Both the position numbers and the translations under genes were made by a program. From Amazonocrinis nigriterrae CENA67 (GTDB lineage Bacteria; Cyanobacteriota; Cyanobacteriia; Cyanobacteriales; Nostocaceae), in contig NZ_JAECZC010000030.1 in the NCBI RefSeq assembly GCF_016056305.1, positions 1-64,000 on the forward strand: a stretch of DNA of 64,000 nucleotides. The letters run 5' to 3'. Under the pieces are notes generated by a model that worked only from the letters and a program-made list of their open reading frames with translations, was not told where the DNA came from and did no database searches. This document shows positions 49,362 through 58,866 of this stretch, piece after piece. The number at the start of each line of letters is the position of its first letter. Positions within the stretch are counted from its first letter, which is position 1.

Positions 49362-49784
49362 ATTGGTTGCTCAGGTTGATATCAATTATTTATGGATTAT
49401 TTGCCAGTTTGTATTAAGTCAGAGTTACCCTGTGGAATTTAAAACAATGCAGATTTCTCATTTGTAGCTTAAGAATGGGTCTGAGCGCTAGTTACTTTCA
49501 TTGAAAGCAGCGGGAAACTCTATCACAAAGCTGGGTAGTCGAGGTTGCTCTCCCCCGCTGCTTGGGGTATGGGGCATGGGGTATGGAGAATAACGTATGA
49601 CAACTGACCACTGACAACTGACCACTGACAACCATTTTTTTCATGGTTATGATGATTAAGGATTATTACAGGCAAAATTATTAAACATGAGTCATATTTG
49701 ATATAAGTAATAATTTTTGAAGTTTGTTAAAAAAATAAATACCAGTAATGGTATTTGCATGGTTTGGAAAGTTGAGGTGTGTCT
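49362..49784. other. Divergent intergenic region, no gene seen
   Basis: About 420 bases between the HD gene and the efflux adaptor. It contains GGGGTATGGGGCATGGGG (near 49565) and CAACTGACCACTGACAACTG (near 49600) repeats. Promoters for both neighbours should lie here, but none can be pinpointed. Confidence 0.4.
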
Positions 49785-51302
49785 GTGAGCGATGAAAGTT
49801 TTTCAGAGAGCGAGGCAGAAGAACTTGTAAAAGTTGAGGAGGATAGCTTTAAGAGCAAACCGATTAATAAGCAAACCCGCTCTTGGTTGATACCTTTATG
49901 TGGGGGTACTGGGTTGGGGATAGCGATCGCCTTGGGCAGTATGGGTATATTAAGTTATCTTCCTGCTCGCCAACAAACAGCGGTAGCAAATAAAGCAGCA
50001 CCAAAAGTCAACCCAGCGATGACAGTCACTGTGGCGACGGTAGAAAAGACTCGTATTGCTCGTACTCTGAACACGACGGGTACTGTAGCAGCTCGTGATT
50101 TGATTCCGGTTTTGCCCCAAGCAAACGGTTTACAAATCAAAATTATCCCCGAAGATGTCAAAGAGGGAAGTTTGATCAAAAAAGGTCAAGTATTGGCAAT
50201 TCTGGATGATTCCATACTCCAAGCTCAAATTAGCCAAGCCAAAGCAGATGTAGAATCTAAGCAAGCCGATGTAGCATCAAAACAGGCAGATCTAGCATCG
50301 AAGCTGGCTAATACTATATCCAATCAAGCGATCGTCCAACAAAGAAAAGCAGATTTAGCTCAAGCACAAGCCAAGCTAGAAGAAGCAGAAAAGAATTTTC
50401 GCCGCTATCGACAACTTGCTGTCTCTGGGGGAATTAGTCAGCAAGAACTTGATACTCGCTCTTACACCATGAAAACGGCCAAAGAAACTGTGCGCCTTGC
50501 CGAAGAAAATGTGTATAGCGCTCAAGCAAATGTCGGCAGTGCCAGAGCAAATACTTCTAGCGCCGAAGCAAATATCAACAAAGCTAAAGCCGATGTCCGT
50601 AGTAGTATAGCGAAGGTGCAACAACTGCAAGCTCAGTTGGGGCAAACCGTGGTACGCGCCCCGGTTTCTGGAATTGTCGCTGAGAAACTAGCAAGAGTAG
50701 GAGATGTCACAGGTGTGCCACCACAAACCCAGGTAGGAAATATCATTGGTGGTACACAAAAGTTATTTTCGATTATTCGCGATCAAAGGTTGGAACTGCA
50801 AGCGCAGGTTCCAGAAATTCAACTACCCCAGGTAGAAGTTGGTGCATCAGTACAAATTACTTCCGATCTCGATCATCGTGTGCGCTTGCAGGGACGAGTC
50901 AGAGATATACAACCACTGGTGAATGATAAAAGACGTGAGGCAACGGTAAAAATTGACTTGCCACCCACAGACTTACTAAAACCTGGAATGTTTGCTCGTG
51001 CGGCGATTACTACCAATACAACTATAGCGATCGCAGTGCCGCAAAAGGCAGTACAACCCCAACCAGATGGTAGTGCGATTTTGTTGATCTTATCAGGTGC
51101 AGACACAGTACGCGCCCAAAAAGTAGAAGTAGGAGAACCCATCGACGATCGCCTGGTGGAAATCAAAAGTGGTTTGCAGTTGGATGACCGCGTGATAGTT
51201 GATGGTGCAGGCTACCTCAAAGAGGGTGACAAAGTGCGAGTTGTTAGTCAAGCAGGGGAGCAGGGGAGCAGGGGAGCAGGGGAGCAGGGGAGAAATAACT
51301 AA
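49785..51302 (+). CDS. RND efflux periplasmic adaptor (membrane fusion protein)
   Basis: It couples an RND pump to an outer-membrane channel. GTG 49785 is preferred over GTG 49779 because GAGG then lies seven bases upstream. The product has one N-terminal helix (about 34-53), a lipoyl half (NTTGTVAARDLIPVLPQ, LIKKGQVLAILDD), a long coiled-coil hairpin of Ala/Gln/Lys repeats (about 145-280), the second half (LGQTVVRAPVSGIVAEKLAR) and beta-barrel and membrane-proximal domains. The last 15 residues ([17 protein letters not shown] region) are encoded by a GGGGAGCA tandem repeat, so the natural C-terminus has been replaced or extended. The RND pump gene follows 82 bases downstream. No TolC-type gene is adjacent. 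Confidence 0.92.
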   Translation: MSDESFSESEAEELVKVEEDSFKSKPINKQTRSWLIPLCGGTGLGIAIALGSMGILSYLPARQQTAVANKAAPKVNPAMTVTVATVEKTRIARTLNTTGTVAARDLIPVLPQANGLQIKIIPEDVKEGSLIKKGQVLAILDDSILQAQISQAKADVESKQADVASKQADLASKLANTISNQAIVQQRKADLAQAQAKLEEAEKNFRRYRQLAVSGGISQQELDTRSYTMKTAKETVRLAEENVYSAQANVGSARANTSSAEANINKAKADVRSSIAKVQQLQAQLGQTVVRAPVSGIVAEKLARVGDVTGVPPQTQVGNIIGGTQKLFSIIRDQRLELQAQVPEIQLPQVEVGASVQITSDLDHRVRLQGRVRDIQPLVNDKRREATVKIDLPPTDLLKPGMFARAAITTNTTIAIAVPQKAVQPQPDGSAILLILSGADTVRAQKVEVGEPIDDRLVEIKSGLQLDDRVIVDGAGYLKEGDKVRVVSQAGEQGSRGAGEQGRNN

Positions 51303-51384
51303 TGATAAATGACAACTGACAACTGACCACTGACCACTGACCACTGACCACTGACCACTGACAGCAATCAATCTCTAAATCTAA

Positions 51385-54300
51385 ATGTCATTCAACATCT
51401 CGGCTTGGTCAATTAAAAAACCTGTTCCCACGATACTTTTATTTTTAATTTTGACGGTGGTGGGTTGGTTCTCTTTTATATCTTTAGGGATTGATACTAA
51501 TCCCAATATTGATGTACCAGCAGTTTCGGTGACAGTCACGCAACCAGGGGCAGGCCCGGCGGAACTTGAATCCCAGATGACGAAAAAAATTGAAGATGCT
51601 GTTGCTGGGTTGGGTAATATTGATAACATGATTTCCACTGTCAGCGATGGCAGTTCCAGGACAACGATTAATTTTGTTTTGGGTACAAATAGCGATCGCG
51701 CTACCAATGATGTGCGAAATGCGATCGCCCAAATTCGTCAAAGTCTGCCCCAAGACATTAATGATCCCATTGTCCAACGCCTAGATTTTGCTGGCGGCCC
51801 AATCATCACCTATGCTGTGAAATCTGATCAGCGTTCTGTAGAAGAATTAAGCAACCTTGTAGACCAAACCATTAGCCGTGCCTTGTTAGCAGTCAAGGGT
51901 GTAGCACAAATTAAGCGTGTGGGTGGGGTAGACCGGGAAATTCGGATTAATCTTCATCCAGATCGCTTACAGTCTCTTGGTATTACTGCCACCCAGGTCA
52001 ACGACCAAATCCGCGCTCTCAATATTAACTTACCTGGTGGACGTGCTGAAGTGGGTGGCAGTGAACAAAGTATCCGTACTCTTGGTAGTGCCAAAAGTGT
52101 AAATGTTTTGCAAACCTACGAAATCCTTCTACCACAAGGCGGTTCTGTACCTTTATCCAGCTTGGGCACTGTTGAGGATAAATTTGCTGATGTGCGTCAA
52201 GCCGCCCGCTTGAATAATCAGCCTGTGGTAGCTTTTCAGGTGTTGCGTAGTACTGGTAGCGTCACTGTGACAGTGGAAGAAGGAGTGAAAGCCGCAGTCG
52301 CACAACTGCAAAAAACTCTACCGCCAGATGTAAGGCTGGATTTAATTTTTACCAGAGCTGATGTTGTCCGCCAATCTTATGACAGCACCATTGATGAATT
52401 AATTCAAGCATCGGTGCTGGCAATCTTAGTAATTTTACTGTTTCTACGAGATTGGCGTGCAACATTAATTACCGCTGTTGCCCTACCGCTGTCGATGATT
52501 CCGACGTTTGCTGTCCAGCAAGCTTTGGGTTACACCCTCAACAACATGACTTTGTTAGCATTAGCACTGGCAGTAGGCAACTTGGTGGATGATGCCGTTG
52601 TGGAAATTGAAAACATGGAACGGCACATGGCTATGGGTAAATCACCTTGGCAAGCTGCTTTTGAGTCTTCTGATGAGGTGGGATTAGCTGTCATGGCTTC
52701 TTCAGCAACGATTATTGCTGTGTTTTTGCCTGTTGCTTTTATGGGTGGTATTCCAGGGCAGTTTTTCCAACCCTTTGGTGTGACGGTTGCGGTTTCCACG
52801 ATTTTTTCCACTTTGGTGGCGCGGATGATTACACCGATGATGGGGGCATATTTGCTGAAACAGAAGCAGCAAACACCTAGTAGCCACGCCAAGATGAGAT
52901 TAGCCAAACTGTTGAATCTGAAATCCGGCGTTCAGCGCCAGCGCGGCTTTCAGCCTTATAAATGGCTTCTGTTGTCAGCATTACGCCATAGATTGACAAC
53001 AATAGCGATCGCTTTAGCTTTTTTTATTGCCAGTCTGATGCTGGTGCCTTTGATTCCCAAGGGTTTTGTCGATGAGGGCGACTTTGGTATTTCCACGATT
53101 GCCATTGAATTACCTCCTGGTTCTACTTTGGAGGATGTAAATAAAGTTGCTACCCAAACAACAGATTTAATTCGCAACAATCCAGTGGTTGAAAGTGTAT
53201 TAGCCACAGAAGAAATTAATACTGCTACCCTCACCGTACAGCTAAAACCCAAGTCACAACGGCGCATTTCCCAAAAACAGTTCCAGGAAGAAACACGTCC
53301 CTTGTTTGAGCAAATACCAGGAGCTAGAATCAGTTTCCAAAGTCAAAGTCCAGGGGATAGTCGCAAAGGTTTATCAATCGTTCTCAGAAGTGAAAACCCC
53401 CAGGCATTATACCAAACTGCTGATGCCCTAGAAAAGCAAATGCGAGACATATCTGGATTAGTGGAAGTTTCTTCTACTGCAAGTTTGGTGAAACCAGAGA
53501 TAGTAGTTATTCCCAATCCCCAACGGGCGGCAGATTTGGGTGTGACAGTGAGTGCGATCGCTCGTACTGCTTCCCTTGCTACCATTGGCGATAACGACGC
53601 GAATTTGGCTAAGTTTAATTTAAGCGATCGGCAAATTCCCATTCGTGTCCAAATTGATCCCCAAGCCCGCACAAATATCAACACCCTGAAAAATCTCCAA
53701 GTTCCCAGCCAAAATGGTAGCTTGGTACCTCTTTTAGCAGTTGCAGATATTCGTTTTGGCAGTGGCCCTGCAACCATCAACCGTTATGATCGTGCCCGTC
53801 AAGTTGCAGTGGAAGCTAACTTGCAAGGTATTTCTTTGGGTGAGGCAGTACAAGCAGTTAACAACCTACCTGCACTGCAAAACTTACCGCCTGGAGTTGC
53901 ACAGCAACCTTCTGGTAGCGCCAAAATTATGCAGGATATTTTCACTCGCTTTGGTGGCGCACTGGCCCTAGCAGTCATGTGCATCTATGCAATTCTCGTT
54001 TTGCTGTATAACAACTTTTTGCATCCGGTGTCGATTATGGCGGCGTTGCCATTTTGTCTAGGCGGCGCACTGGTAGGGTTAATGGTTGCCCAAAAACCTT
54101 TGGGTATTTATGCGTTAATTGGTATCGTCTTGTTATTGGGGATTGTCACTAAAAACTCCATTCTCTTGGTGGACTATACAATCATCAACATGCAAGAAGG
54201 AAAATCCCAGCGTCATGCGCTGATAGAAGCTGGTGTGTCGCGTCTGCGCCCAATTATGATGACTTCTTTAGCAACAATTGCTGGTACTTTGCCCTTAGCA

Positions 54301-54504
54301 TTGGGTATTGGTACAGGTTCCGAAGTCCGTCAACCGATGGGAATTGCTATCATGGGTGGTTTCACAACTTCTACTTTGCTGACATTGATAGTTGTGCCAG
54401 TGATATTTACCTATTTTGATGATTTCCAGAACTGGATTTTGAATACATTGCGCTACGGTTTTCGTAAACAGCGATCGCCCCACTCTGCTGAGGAACTTAA
54501 TTAA
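51385..54504 (+). CDS. RND-family efflux pump (AcrB/HAE1-like)
   Basis: The 1039-residue inner-membrane proton antiporter has the RND pattern: one helix at the N-terminus (SIKKPVPTILLFLILTVVGW), a large periplasmic loop, a helix cluster starting near residue 340 with proton-relay acids in LALAVGNLVDDAVVEIENME, a second large loop, and a second helix cluster (GIVLLLGIVTKNSILLVDYT, GVSRLRPIMMTSLATIAGTL). The length is typical. It probably exports drugs or hydrophobic compounds together with the upstream adaptor. The 82-base spacer carries five CTGACCACTGAC units. Substrate specificity is not predictable. No regulator lies beside it. Confidence 0.95.
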   Translation: MSFNISAWSIKKPVPTILLFLILTVVGWFSFISLGIDTNPNIDVPAVSVTVTQPGAGPAELESQMTKKIEDAVAGLGNIDNMISTVSDGSSRTTINFVLGTNSDRATNDVRNAIAQIRQSLPQDINDPIVQRLDFAGGPIITYAVKSDQRSVEELSNLVDQTISRALLAVKGVAQIKRVGGVDREIRINLHPDRLQSLGITATQVNDQIRALNINLPGGRAEVGGSEQSIRTLGSAKSVNVLQTYEILLPQGGSVPLSSLGTVEDKFADVRQAARLNNQPVVAFQVLRSTGSVTVTVEEGVKAAVAQLQKTLPPDVRLDLIFTRADVVRQSYDSTIDELIQASVLAILVILLFLRDWRATLITAVALPLSMIPTFAVQQALGYTLNNMTLLALALAVGNLVDDAVVEIENMERHMAMGKSPWQAAFESSDEVGLAVMASSATIIAVFLPVAFMGGIPGQFFQPFGVTVAVSTIFSTLVARMITPMMGAYLLKQKQQTPSSHAKMRLAKLLNLKSGVQRQRGFQPYKWLLLSALRHRLTTIAIALAFFIASLMLVPLIPKGFVDEGDFGISTIAIELPPGSTLEDVNKVATQTTDLIRNNPVVESVLATEEINTATLTVQLKPKSQRRISQKQFQEETRPLFEQIPGARISFQSQSPGDSRKGLSIVLRSENPQALYQTADALEKQMRDISGLVEVSSTASLVKPEIVVIPNPQRAADLGVTVSAIARTASLATIGDNDANLAKFNLSDRQIPIRVQIDPQARTNINTLKNLQVPSQNGSLVPLLAVADIRFGSGPATINRYDRARQVAVEANLQGISLGEAVQAVNNLPALQNLPPGVAQQPSGSAKIMQDIFTRFGGALALAVMCIYAILVLLYNNFLHPVSIMAALPFCLGGALVGLMVAQKPLGIYALIGIVLLLGIVTKNSILLVDYTIINMQEGKSQRHALIEAGVSRLRPIMMTSLATIAGTLPLALGIGTGSEVRQPMGIAIMGGFTTSTLLTLIVVPVIFTYFDDFQNWILNTLRYGFRKQRSPHSAEELN

Positions 54505-54622
54505 GAAAGTCAGATTGTGTCTTTTTTAGTTTAAGATTTTTTACCACTAAGGCATTAAGACACTAAGGATTTTCAAGTCGTGATATAATACCGGATGGTC
54601 TTAGTTAAACCAAAAGCTATTC

Positions 54623-54694
54623 GCGGGTGTAGTTCAGTGGTAGAATCTTTGCTTCCCAAGCAAACTGTCGTGGGTTCGAGTCCCATCACCCGCT
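54623..54694 (+). tRNA. tRNA-Gly (anticodon CCC)
   Basis: A full cloverleaf is visible: acceptor stem GCGGGTG with CACCCGC, D arm GTTCAGTGG, anticodon stem TTTGC/GCAAA with loop TTCCCAA (anticodon CCC), and T arm GTGGG-TTCGAGT-CCCAT. The discriminator is T, and CCA is not encoded. Confidence 0.93.
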
Positions 54695-54837
54695 TTGAAG
54701 AAAAATTTTGCTCATTTATAGCAGTCAAAGCATAGTTTAGGACAGTGCTGATTGCTCAAAGCCAATAGGTAAATTGATTTCTACTCAACAACGTCACATG
54801 CAAAGGCTGTCAGCAAAGCCGACGACAGTCGCCTCAA

Positions 54838-55443
54838 TCAGCATTCAGCACTTTGCTTTAACTGCTGTTCTAATTCAACAATCCGATTTTTTAAAGGAGC
54901 CATCATTGCTTCAACTTCTGTTTCGGAATAGCGGATGGGAATGTGTTGCGGACAGTTCTCGCTTGTTGCTTCGACATGAAATATAATAGCCCGTTCCACT
55001 TGCGCGGGATAATCAGGAACTCGAAGTTGCTCAAGTAAGTTGGATTCGCCTTCAATGTATTCGGCTCTACCCCAAATCTTGATACGTTTGCGATGACGAT
55101 AATCCATCAAAAATAGAAACGCTCTATCATTACCGGATAGATTGCCAACGGTAATGTATTGTACATTACCTGAAAAATCAGCAAAGCCTAGTGTTTTTTC
55201 ATCTAGCACCTTGAGGAAACCTGGTGGCCCTCCCCGAAATTGAATGTAGGGGTAGCCATTGGAACTGACCGTTCCCAGGTAAAATCCTTCGAGTTGAGCA
55301 ATAAATTCTGCAATCTTGGGAGTGACGGTATCATTAGCAGAACCATTGGCGATATAACGTTCATAGGTCTGCCGTGAGCCTCGCTGTTCCTGTGCTGCTT
55401 TGACTTCTGGAGTGAAAGCAATTTCGCCAAATTTACGTGGCAT
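54838..55443 (-). CDS. Pyridoxamine 5'-phosphate oxidase-like flavin-binding protein
   Basis: The 201-residue protein has the split-barrel PPOX-like fold: FYLGTVSSNGYPYIQFRGGP for the first strands, then LGFADFSGNVQYITVGNLSG and DRAFLFLMDYRHRKRIKIWG. It may bind FMN or F420-like cofactor and act on small molecules. The C-terminal 30 residues are a charged coil (LKNRIVELEQQLKQSAEC). It starts nine bases after the GST stop, so the two form an operon, probably under the TetR regulator transcribed divergently. That setting suggests a detoxification or redox-stress role (inference). Confidence 0.85.
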   Translation of the reverse strand: MPRKFGEIAFTPEVKAAQEQRGSRQTYERYIANGSANDTVTPKIAEFIAQLEGFYLGTVSSNGYPYIQFRGGPPGFLKVLDEKTLGFADFSGNVQYITVGNLSGNDRAFLFLMDYRHRKRIKIWGRAEYIEGESNLLEQLRVPDYPAQVERAIIFHVEATSENCPQHIPIRYSETEVEAMMAPLKNRIVELEQQLKQSAEC

Positions 55444-55452
55444 GATGTCCTC

Positions 55453-56070
55453 CTATGCTGCAACTGGCGCTTCAATGCCAATCATCCCCACAAAACCAGG
55501 AAGATGTTTGACGCGATCAATCCAAGCCAGCACGTTGGCATAGGGAGTAAGGTCGATTTTGCCATCGCCAGCCAAGGCAACGTAGGGAAAGACTGCCACA
55601 TCGGCGATTGTCGGATGCCCTAACTCTAGCCATTGTTGATTGACCAAATGGTCATTCAATTGGGTCAAAATGAACTCAGATTTTTGAATCGCCCGCTCCA
55701 GATTGATGCTAGTAGCTTTAAATAAGTGGTATAAACGGGCTGATTCTGGCCCCTGTCGTACTTCTCCTGCGGTTGTGGACAGCCAACGTACCACCCGACT
55801 TATTGCTTCTGCCTCTAACGGCAACCATGATTGACTACCATACTGCCGTGCTAGATACACCAGAATTGCTTGAGCATCTGCCAGCACTGTGTTGCCATCT
55901 ACTAACAGTGGTACTTGTCCAAAAGGATTCAATGCTAAGAAGTCTGGTTGCTTGTGCGCTCCTGCCATCAAATCGACTTTGATCCATTCATAGTCTAAAC
56001 CCAGCAGAGACAGCATTAGTTTTACTTTGTAGCTATTACCAGACAGTTCGTGACCATAAAGCTTAATCAT
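55453..56070 (-). CDS. Glutathione S-transferase family protein
   Basis: The 205-residue protein has an N-terminal thioredoxin-like domain (MIKLYGHELSGNSYKVKLML, with the catalytic Ser/Tyr candidates in HELSGNSYK; cis-Pro in FGQVPLLVDG; DAQAILVYLARQYG for the gamma-Glu site) and a helical C-terminal domain (about 85-205; GHPTIADVAVFPYVALAGDG). Conjugation of glutathione to electrophiles is expected. It is the first gene of a two-gene unit with the PPOX-like gene, divergent from tetR, whose operator lies about 220 bases upstream of this start. Confidence 0.9.
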   Translation of the reverse strand: MIKLYGHELSGNSYKVKLMLSLLGLDYEWIKVDLMAGAHKQPDFLALNPFGQVPLLVDGNTVLADAQAILVYLARQYGSQSWLPLEAEAISRVVRWLSTTAGEVRQGPESARLYHLFKATSINLERAIQKSEFILTQLNDHLVNQQWLELGHPTIADVAVFPYVALAGDGKIDLTPYANVLAWIDRVKHLPGFVGMIGIEAPVAA

Positions 56071-56203
56071 GAGTTAATCCTCCAGATGGGATGAATACAA
56101 ATTGCTAAAGAAGGGACAGTCAGTCGGGAGTGATTCACGCTCTAGTGATGGTAGAAGCGCGATCGCACTTGAAGAAGGCAGCTATGCTGGAGGCAGAGGG
56201 CAG

Positions 56204-56272
56204 AAGGTTCCGTTCAGGAGGGGTCTGAATCCCCTTCTGAACGGTAGCCACCAAATTTTCTATTTGGTGGGG
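56204..56272. repeat. Two adjacent dispersed hairpins
   Basis: CCGTTCAGGAGGGG (56210-56223) pairs with the following CCCCTTCTGAACGG, and ACCAAATTTTCTATTTGGTG forms a second hairpin at about 56250-56269. Both are members of dispersed families. They lie between the operator and the GST gene. Confidence 0.7.
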
Positions 56273-56290
56273 GTCTTAAACCCCATTCTT

Positions 56291-56337
56291 TGTACCGTTC
56301 GTTCGGTATAGAAATACTTTACCGAACGAACGGTACA
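56291..56337. promoter_or_regulatory. Paired TetR-type operator, perfect 18-base inverted arms
   Basis: TGTACCGTTCGTTCGGTA at 56291-56308 and its exact reverse complement TACCGAACGAACGGTACA at 56320-56337 flank an 11-base AT-rich spacer. Each arm itself is an imperfect ACCG-N6-CGGT dyad, a common TetR half-site form, so two regulator dimers could bind. It ends 31 bases before the tetR ATG, in the divergent promoter region. Confidence 0.85.
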
Positions 56338-56368
56338 ATGTCAATAGGTCAGTTTTAAAAATCAAAAA

Positions 56369-56941
56369 ATGCCTAAAGAAACTTATATTCCATGTCTTTT
56401 GCGTCTGTTTCGGCAATATGGCTACGATGGTGCTACCTTATCCAAAATTTCTGAAGCAACGGGCTTGGGTAAAGCCAGCCTCTACCATCATTTCCCTGGT
56501 GGTAAAGATGAGATGGTGAAGACGGTGCTGGATTATATTGAACAGTGGTTAGCCAAAAATATTTTGCCGACACTCCACAGTGAAGGGGATGCGCTCTCCA
56601 GGTTGCAATGTATGTGCGATCGCCTCAATGAACTCTATGAAGGAGGACAGCAACCTTGTCTATTTGCTATTTTGTTGCTTGGTTCGGCGCGTGATGTGTT
56701 TCATAATCAAGTCAAAGCAGTTTTACACACCTGGATTGATGCGATCGCTGGTGTCTTAATCGAAGCGGGGATAAATCAAAAACTTGCCCACCACCGGGGA
56801 GAAGATGCGGCGATTATGATTCAGGGGGCATTAATTCTATCTCAAGGGTTAGATGATCCATCTGTTTTTCAAAGGGTAATTCAGCGATTACCAGAAGACC
56901 TTTGCCGGATTGAGTATAGCAGGGAACAGGAACAGGCTTGA
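56369..56941 (+). CDS. TetR-family transcriptional regulator
   Basis: The 190-residue regulator has the typical N-terminal helix-turn-helix: LFRQYGYDGATLSKISEATG then LGKASLYHHFPGGKDEMV. The C-terminal ligand and dimer domain is helical (ARDVFHNQVKAVLHTWIDAI). It most likely represses itself and the divergent GST/PPOX-like genes through the paired operator just upstream. The ligand is unknown; the paired genes suggest an electrophile or similar toxic compound. It starts at ATG 56369. Confidence 0.93.
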   Translation: MPKETYIPCLLRLFRQYGYDGATLSKISEATGLGKASLYHHFPGGKDEMVKTVLDYIEQWLAKNILPTLHSEGDALSRLQCMCDRLNELYEGGQQPCLFAILLLGSARDVFHNQVKAVLHTWIDAIAGVLIEAGINQKLAHHRGEDAAIMIQGALILSQGLDDPSVFQRVIQRLPEDLCRIEYSREQEQA

Positions 56942-57082
56942 AAACCTCTTAATGCCAGATTTTTATGATTCATTTACGTTAAACCACTCCCTCCCTCAAA
57001 GCAATAATTCTCAATGTAGGTAATTTCTAGAGTGGGAAGGGAGTGATTACGTTAACCTTGTTACTGCTGAATCAGTTTTATG

Positions 57083-57658
57083 CTAAAACGTTGAACCAGG
57101 CTGTTGCAAAAACTCCTTTTCTTCTGGAGTTGAAGCACGTCCTAAAATGCTGTTGCGATGAGGAAAGCGTCCAAAACGCTCAATGATTTGCATGTGACTA
57201 AATGCATAGTCAATTACCCCAGCACTATCAGGATCGTCACTGAGTCGCTGAAATAGTTTCACACACTGACGCTGATGATCTAGGTTTTCACTGTGTTCAA
57301 AGGGCAAGTAGATAAACCAGCGTTGCACAGGCAATAATTGGTGGTCATAGCTTTGTGCTACGGCGTGTTGGGCTGCTGAAAGCGCTTCCCAGTCAGTAGC
57401 AAAGGCATCGGGAGTACCACGAAACATATTTCTAGGAAACTGATCTAGCAGCAGAATCAGGGCCAGACAGGATTCAGGTGAATCGATCCAGTCGTCTAGA
57501 TATCCTGCTGCTGCTTTTTGGTAATCTTCAAGAAACAAATCTCGGAGTTTCTCGTCAAATTCTGGTGTTTTCTTAAACCAGTAAGGCTTTGGTTTTCCAT
57601 AATCTATTTCTTGAGGATGACCAAACCAAAATCCCAAAATAGTTTGTGCCTGTGTCAT
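57083..57658 (-). CDS. DUF924-family protein
   Basis: The 191-residue helical protein matches DUF924 (TPR-like). It starts ILGFWFGHPQE and has WFKKTPEFDEKLRDLF, LILLLDQFPRNMFRGTPDAF, YLPFEHSENLDHQRQCVKLF and FGRFPHRNSILGR. The function of the family is unproven. No signal peptide is present. It begins five bases after the SRPBCC gene stop, so they are co-transcribed. It is convergent with tetR. Confidence 0.88.
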   Translation of the reverse strand: MTQAQTILGFWFGHPQEIDYGKPKPYWFKKTPEFDEKLRDLFLEDYQKAAAGYLDDWIDSPESCLALILLLDQFPRNMFRGTPDAFATDWEALSAAQHAVAQSYDHQLLPVQRWFIYLPFEHSENLDHQRQCVKLFQRLSDDPDSAGVIDYAFSHMQIIERFGRFPHRNSILGRASTPEEKEFLQQPGSTF

Positions 57659-57663
57659 TGTTT

Positions 57664-58221
57664 TTATTGAACCTTACACAGAACTTGTCGCATTTTACGC
57701 ATATTTGTAGGCAATTCAAAGTTCATGGCTTGTTGAATGAAAATTGAAGGTATGGGAATATTAGGTGTAGCTTGCACGTTATACGCCAGCAAAGTGCCAT
57801 TGCCACAATCTTTTAGCTCTACATTGGCACTAAAGTCGAGAAAAGTCCCTTTCTCCATGCGGAATTGAATTTGTTGCCCAAGGACTTCTACAACATTGAG
57901 GTAAATTTCGACTTGCGCTGTGAAAAATAAAAAAGCTTTGTGTGCAACTTGATACAGACGTTTGGCTTCACCTCTATGTAAGACTTCGCTTTTGGTGATA
58001 TCAGGAAAATACTGTACCCAACGAGGGTAATCAGTTAGTTGCTGCCATACATGCGATCGCACTAGCGGTAAATACATACAAGCTGTAACAGCACCACCCC
58101 AAGCTGTATGCGATTGCGTTTGCACCAAAATTTCACCCTGCATCAGCAATTTTTGCTGGTCATGACTCAAAGCCATATCCGAACCTATGATAATTGGATC
58201 TGAAATAGAAGACACAGACAT
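57664..58221 (-). CDS. SRPBCC/START-like (polyketide cyclase-type) protein
   Basis: The 185-residue protein has the helix-grip pattern of the SRPBCC superfamily: SHVWQQLTDYPRWVQYFPDI after the first strand, KRLYQVAHKAFLFFTAQVEI, and the long C-terminal helix IPIPSIFIQQAMNFELPTNM-RKMR. It is a hydrophobic-ligand-binding fold of unknown ligand. It forms a two-gene unit with the DUF924 gene five bases downstream. Confidence 0.8.
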   Translation of the reverse strand: MSVSSISDPIIIGSDMALSHDQQKLLMQGEILVQTQSHTAWGGAVTACMYLPLVRSHVWQQLTDYPRWVQYFPDITKSEVLHRGEAKRLYQVAHKAFLFFTAQVEIYLNVVEVLGQQIQFRMEKGTFLDFSANVELKDCGNGTLLAYNVQATPNIPIPSIFIQQAMNFELPTNMRKMRQVLCKVQ

Positions 58222-58671
58222 ATTGCTTGTTCTTACTCCTCAACTTACCCACCTTCTTACAATTGGAACTACAAACCCTAAAACAGGATTTCGTCCAACC
58301 CACTCAAATTCTAGTTCCAGTCCAATATACAAATTATCTGGAACCAATCATTGACTTAGGATTATTTCAGTAAGTTTACTTGAAAAAATGTATTTGCTAT
58401 AACAATTTACAGAATCTACACTTAAGTAGGTCTGAAGCTAGCAGACTTTTTAATGAAAAATTTTATCTATGAGAGCTAGAATGGCACAAACACCATATCA
58501 TATGCAAGGTGTATTACTCCTAAATATTGACATGCAGTCAATTTTATCGAAATTTATTCTTTGTATCAGGTAAAATTTCTGGCTATTACTTGTTCGTATT
58601 TTTGTACTATTAATTATTTGGTAGAAACTTTATTTTAAAAAAAAGTAAATTTTTGTTAAGAGGGAAACAAG
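58222..58671. other. Intergenic region, no gene seen
   Basis: About 450 AT-rich bases between divergent genes. No repeats of the families above and no clear hairpin were recognised. Confidence 0.35.
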
Positions 58672-58866
58672 GTGAAACAATCTTCTTTGAACCGCATATT
58701 AACCCAAGGTTTTGGCGTATTACTTGGCATTGGTATAGCCGTATGGGTACTTAGGGGCTTTGGTATTCTGACGTTTATTCCCGGCGGAGTGATTTGGTTG
58801 CTTTTTCTGGGGGCGATCGCCACAGGGCTGATCAGTTACGCCCAAAAAACCTGGTGGCGTTTTTAA
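58672..58866 (+). CDS. Small two-helix membrane protein, 64 residues
   Basis: GTG 58672 follows GAGGGAAACAAG, a good ribosome-binding site. The product KQSSLNRILTQGFGVLLGIG then AVWVLRGFGILTFIPGG and VIWLLFLGAIATGLISYAQK is almost wholly hydrophobic, with two helices and a basic C-terminus. It resembles small cyanobacterial membrane proteins of unknown role. Confidence 0.7.
   Translation: MKQSSLNRILTQGFGVLLGIGIAVWVLRGFGILTFIPGGVIWLLFLGAIATGLISYAQKTWWRF

Noticed and set aside
52530-52907. 125-codon minus-strand frame within the RND gene
   Set aside because: Shadow of the pump coding sequence.
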